Of a DNA stretch of 6,838 nucleotides, positions 5,521-6,838 are shown in pieces (positions within the stretch are counted from its first letter, which is position 1; every line of letters starts with the position of its first letter). Under the pieces are notes generated by a model. It was not told the DNA's origin and made no database searches. It saw nothing but the letters and a program-made list of their open reading frames with translations. Origin of the DNA: an uncultured Chloroflexota bacterium. GTDB taxonomy: Bacteria; Chloroflexota; Limnocylindria; Limnocylindrales; Limnocylindraceae. The DNA is taken from NCBI GenBank assembly GCA_903944295.1, contig CAJARA010000115.1, positions 1 to 6,838 on the forward strand, in the 5' to 3' direction. The position numbers and the translations under genes are program-made.

Positions 5521-6405
5521 CAGCACCCCGCACTTTGGTCGGAGAAGATGGCGTGGCGAATCTTGAACGACGAGAGAGCCATCCTCAAAATGGGCGCCGA
5601 CAAGCTTGCGAGCAAGGAGTACATGCGGCGGTTAATCGCCGCGTCAGAGGCAACAACCAAATGTTTGATTCCCGAAACCTACTGGGTTGGGGGAACGGTA
5701 GAAGAGCTCAGGCAGTACGAACACCAGCTTCCGGCGCGTTGGGTGTTGAAACCGAACCATTCGTGCGGGAGGGTGGTGCTGGTGGATAGCGCTCGGCAGC
5801 CAATCGACTGGAAGCGGATTGAGCAGGTGACCTCTCGCTGGCTCGATCCGGATGAAGAGGTGACGGTGATGGGGCATCAGGCCTACCGAGGTGCGCGCCC
5901 ACTCCTATTTGTTGAACAAAGAATCGGCAGTTTCGAGTCGTCCCCGAACGACATCCGCGTGTTCGGTTTCGGAAACTCCAGGGGAGGCGCGAACGTTTGG
6001 GAGATCCAAGAGAGCAAAGGCTCACATTCATCAGCATATACAAACTACCGATTTACAGACACCTTTGCGCGCAAGGAGCGATACCACTTTCGAGATGGTG
6101 CGGCGCATGACGCTACGCTGATTGAAGCTGCTGGCGATCAACTCCGCAAAGCATTACTAGACATTGGTAGACATGCACTCGCACCATTTGACCACGCCAG
6201 AGTCGACTTTTATCTTGACGGAGGCGCACTCTGGTTCGGTGAACTTGCTGTCTACCCGGGTGCAGGACTTGGAACATACGGAATATCAATTGACCGCGAA
6301 CGTGGCTCTCACTGGCAACTCCCTGATCTCACCGCACAAGACCCACGCGAACCAGAGTGGCGCGCGCTACTAGAGGGGACACCGAAAGGTACGCTGCAGC
6401 GATGA
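5380..6405 (+). CDS. TupA-like ATP-grasp protein (paralog D)
   Basis: A 341-residue member of the same family. Motifs: EKMAWR at 55-60; DK at 74-75; PETYWVGG at 98-105; loop VLKPNHSCGR at 122-131, with Cys129 where the others have Ser; hinge EQR at 179-181, where A and C have EER; DIRV at 191-194; metal-ligand candidates D276 (ARVDFY) and E288 (FGELA). Residues about 196-245 form a longer, polar and aromatic insert (SHSSAYTNYRF) with no counterpart in B, probably lengthening the substrate-side loops. ATG 5380 overlaps the stop of C as ATGA and gives the same N-terminus as B and C; a longer frame from 5335 repeats the tail of C out of frame. It ends with the shared tail and overlaps the MFS gene by 4 nt, tying the array to an exporter. 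Confidence 0.88.
   Translation: MIVRDGPKQPRYPLALIHPLGPLFRHLPVISRRHLLYLNAFQRWGNFQHPALWSEKMAWRILNDERAILKMGADKLASKEYMRRLIAASEATTKCLIPETYWVGGTVEELRQYEHQLPARWVLKPNHSCGRVVLVDSARQPIDWKRIEQVTSRWLDPDEEVTVMGHQAYRGARPLLFVEQRIGSFESSPNDIRVFGFGNSRGGANVWEIQESKGSHSSAYTNYRFTDTFARKERYHFRDGAAHDATLIEAAGDQLRKALLDIGRHALAPFDHARVDFYLDGGALWFGELAVYPGAGLGTYGISIDRERGSHWQLPDLTAQDPREPEWRALLEGTPKGTLQR
6313..6404 (+). repeat. Left half of the junction repeat (end of paralog D)
   Basis: The last 30 codons of D match the left halves of the junction repeats at 4287 and 5291. The match stops at the ATG of the MFS gene, which is unrelated to the paralog heads. This marks the downstream border of the array, mirroring the half repeat at 3368. 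Confidence 0.7.
6388..6398 (+). promoter_or_regulatory. GGTACGCTGCA start element of the MFS gene
   Basis: This is the fourth exact copy, with TACGCT ending 6 nt before the ATG at 6402. The gene that follows is not an ATP-grasp gene, so the element is conserved independently of which gene it serves, although it still encodes the Gly-Thr-Leu-Gln tail of D. Confidence 0.45.
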
Positions 6406-6838
6406 GTGGAGCACAAACGAACATCAAAAAGAACAACGTGCGGGACCTGCGCCTGGTGATGGCGGGGCAGGGGATCTCGCTGGTGGGAGATGCCATCACG
6501 GCGTTGGCGCTGCCGATTGTTGCGGTGGACTTACTCAACGCGAATTCGCTCGACACGGGCCTGCTCGGTGCGGCGAGCACCGTGGCGTACCTGGCGCTCG
6601 GACTTCAAGCGGGCGTTTGGATTGATCGCGCGTCACGCCGGCAGTTCTTGATTGCAGCGGACGTTGTGCGCGCGGCCCTCCTACTCGCAATCCCCATCCT
6701 CTATGTGCTCGGCGTGCTCACACTGCCACTCCTCATTGCAATGCAGGTTGGCATTGGCGCCGCAACCGCCTTCTTTCAGATCGCAATGCCCGCGTATCTC
6801 CCAAGACTCGCGAGCGGCGAGCGGCTCCTGAAGATCAA
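6402..6838 (+). CDS. MFS transporter, N-terminal part (cut by the window edge)
   Basis: An open frame from ATG 6402 gives 145 complete codons to the right edge, about a third of a usual ~400-residue MFS protein. After a polar basic N-terminus (residues 1-17) come hydrophobic segments at about 18-45, 51-73, 82-104 and 106-128. The loop after the second segment, GVWIDRASRR at 71-80, fits the MFS signature between helices 2 and 3 (G-x-x-x-D-R-x-x-R-R). The start MAGQGISLVGDAITALALP and the later QFLIAADVVRA and AYLPRL resemble the EntS-like branch (MFS_3) of drug and siderophore exporters, judged from memory. An export role is therefore likely but the substrate is unknown. It overlaps D by ATGA and so belongs to the same operon. 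The most economical reading is that it exports what the ATP-grasp proteins make. Confidence 0.85.
   Translation, partial: MSGAQTNIKKNNVRDLRLVMAGQGISLVGDAITALALPIVAVDLLNANSLDTGLLGAASTVAYLALGLQAGVWIDRASRRQFLIAADVVRAALLLAIPILYVLGVLTLPLLIAMQVGIGAATAFFQIAMPAYLPRLASGERLLKI

Noticed and set aside
3368..6404. Junction repeats as a mobile element or CRISPR array
   Set aside because: The repeats are coding, spaced about 1 kb apart and bounded by gene ends. There is no transposase, terminal inverted repeat or short regular spacer.

Overview
The window holds seven supportable genes from an unidentified bacterium of moderately high GC content. No rRNA or other taxonomic marker is present. Several genes appear to start without a leader: a TANNNT hexamer sits exactly 6 nt before the ATG. 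The solute-binding lipoprotein has an 'AAAC-GG' lipobox and looks like the type I associate with Chloroflexota or Actinomycetota. I favour one of those two phyla as an inference only.

Layout. (i) At the left edge there may be the first codons of a divergent minus-strand membrane protein (weak). (ii) 119-445 (+) encodes a small three-helix membrane protein of unknown function, behind a TATGAT box. (iii) 479-1504 (+) encodes a TupA-like ATP-grasp protein (paralog A). (iv) 1540-3219 (-) encodes a family 5 peptide/oligopeptide-binding lipoprotein. Its segments are in a circularly permuted order: what is normally the N-terminal part of the fold is at the C-terminus. (v) A 164-bp divergent intergenic region holds a Shine-Dalgarno site, a perfect 8-bp inverted repeat and a -10 candidate for the lipoprotein, plus a remnant-like leader before the next gene. 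(vi) 3384-6405 (+) holds three more tandem TupA-like ATP-grasp paralogs (B, C, D). (vii) An MFS exporter begins at 6402 and runs off the right edge.

B, C, D and the MFS gene are joined by 4-nt ATGA overlaps. The gene junctions are conserved: the last ~30 codons of one paralog plus the first ~45 codons of the next form a ~230-bp repeat, while the middles of the genes have diverged. An 11-bp element, GGTACGCTGCA, lies 3 nt before all four start codons (B, C, D, MFS). It encodes Gly-Thr-Leu-Gln at the end of the upstream protein and also has the form and spacing of a leaderless -10 box.

Working model (inference): three or four related ATP-grasp ligases act in series or in parallel to build a peptide-like or amino-acid-decorated compound or surface polymer. 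The MFS protein exports it, and the neighbouring binding lipoprotein may or may not handle a related peptide. TupA itself is linked to teichuronopeptide, a cell-wall polymer; no substrate can be read from this sequence.
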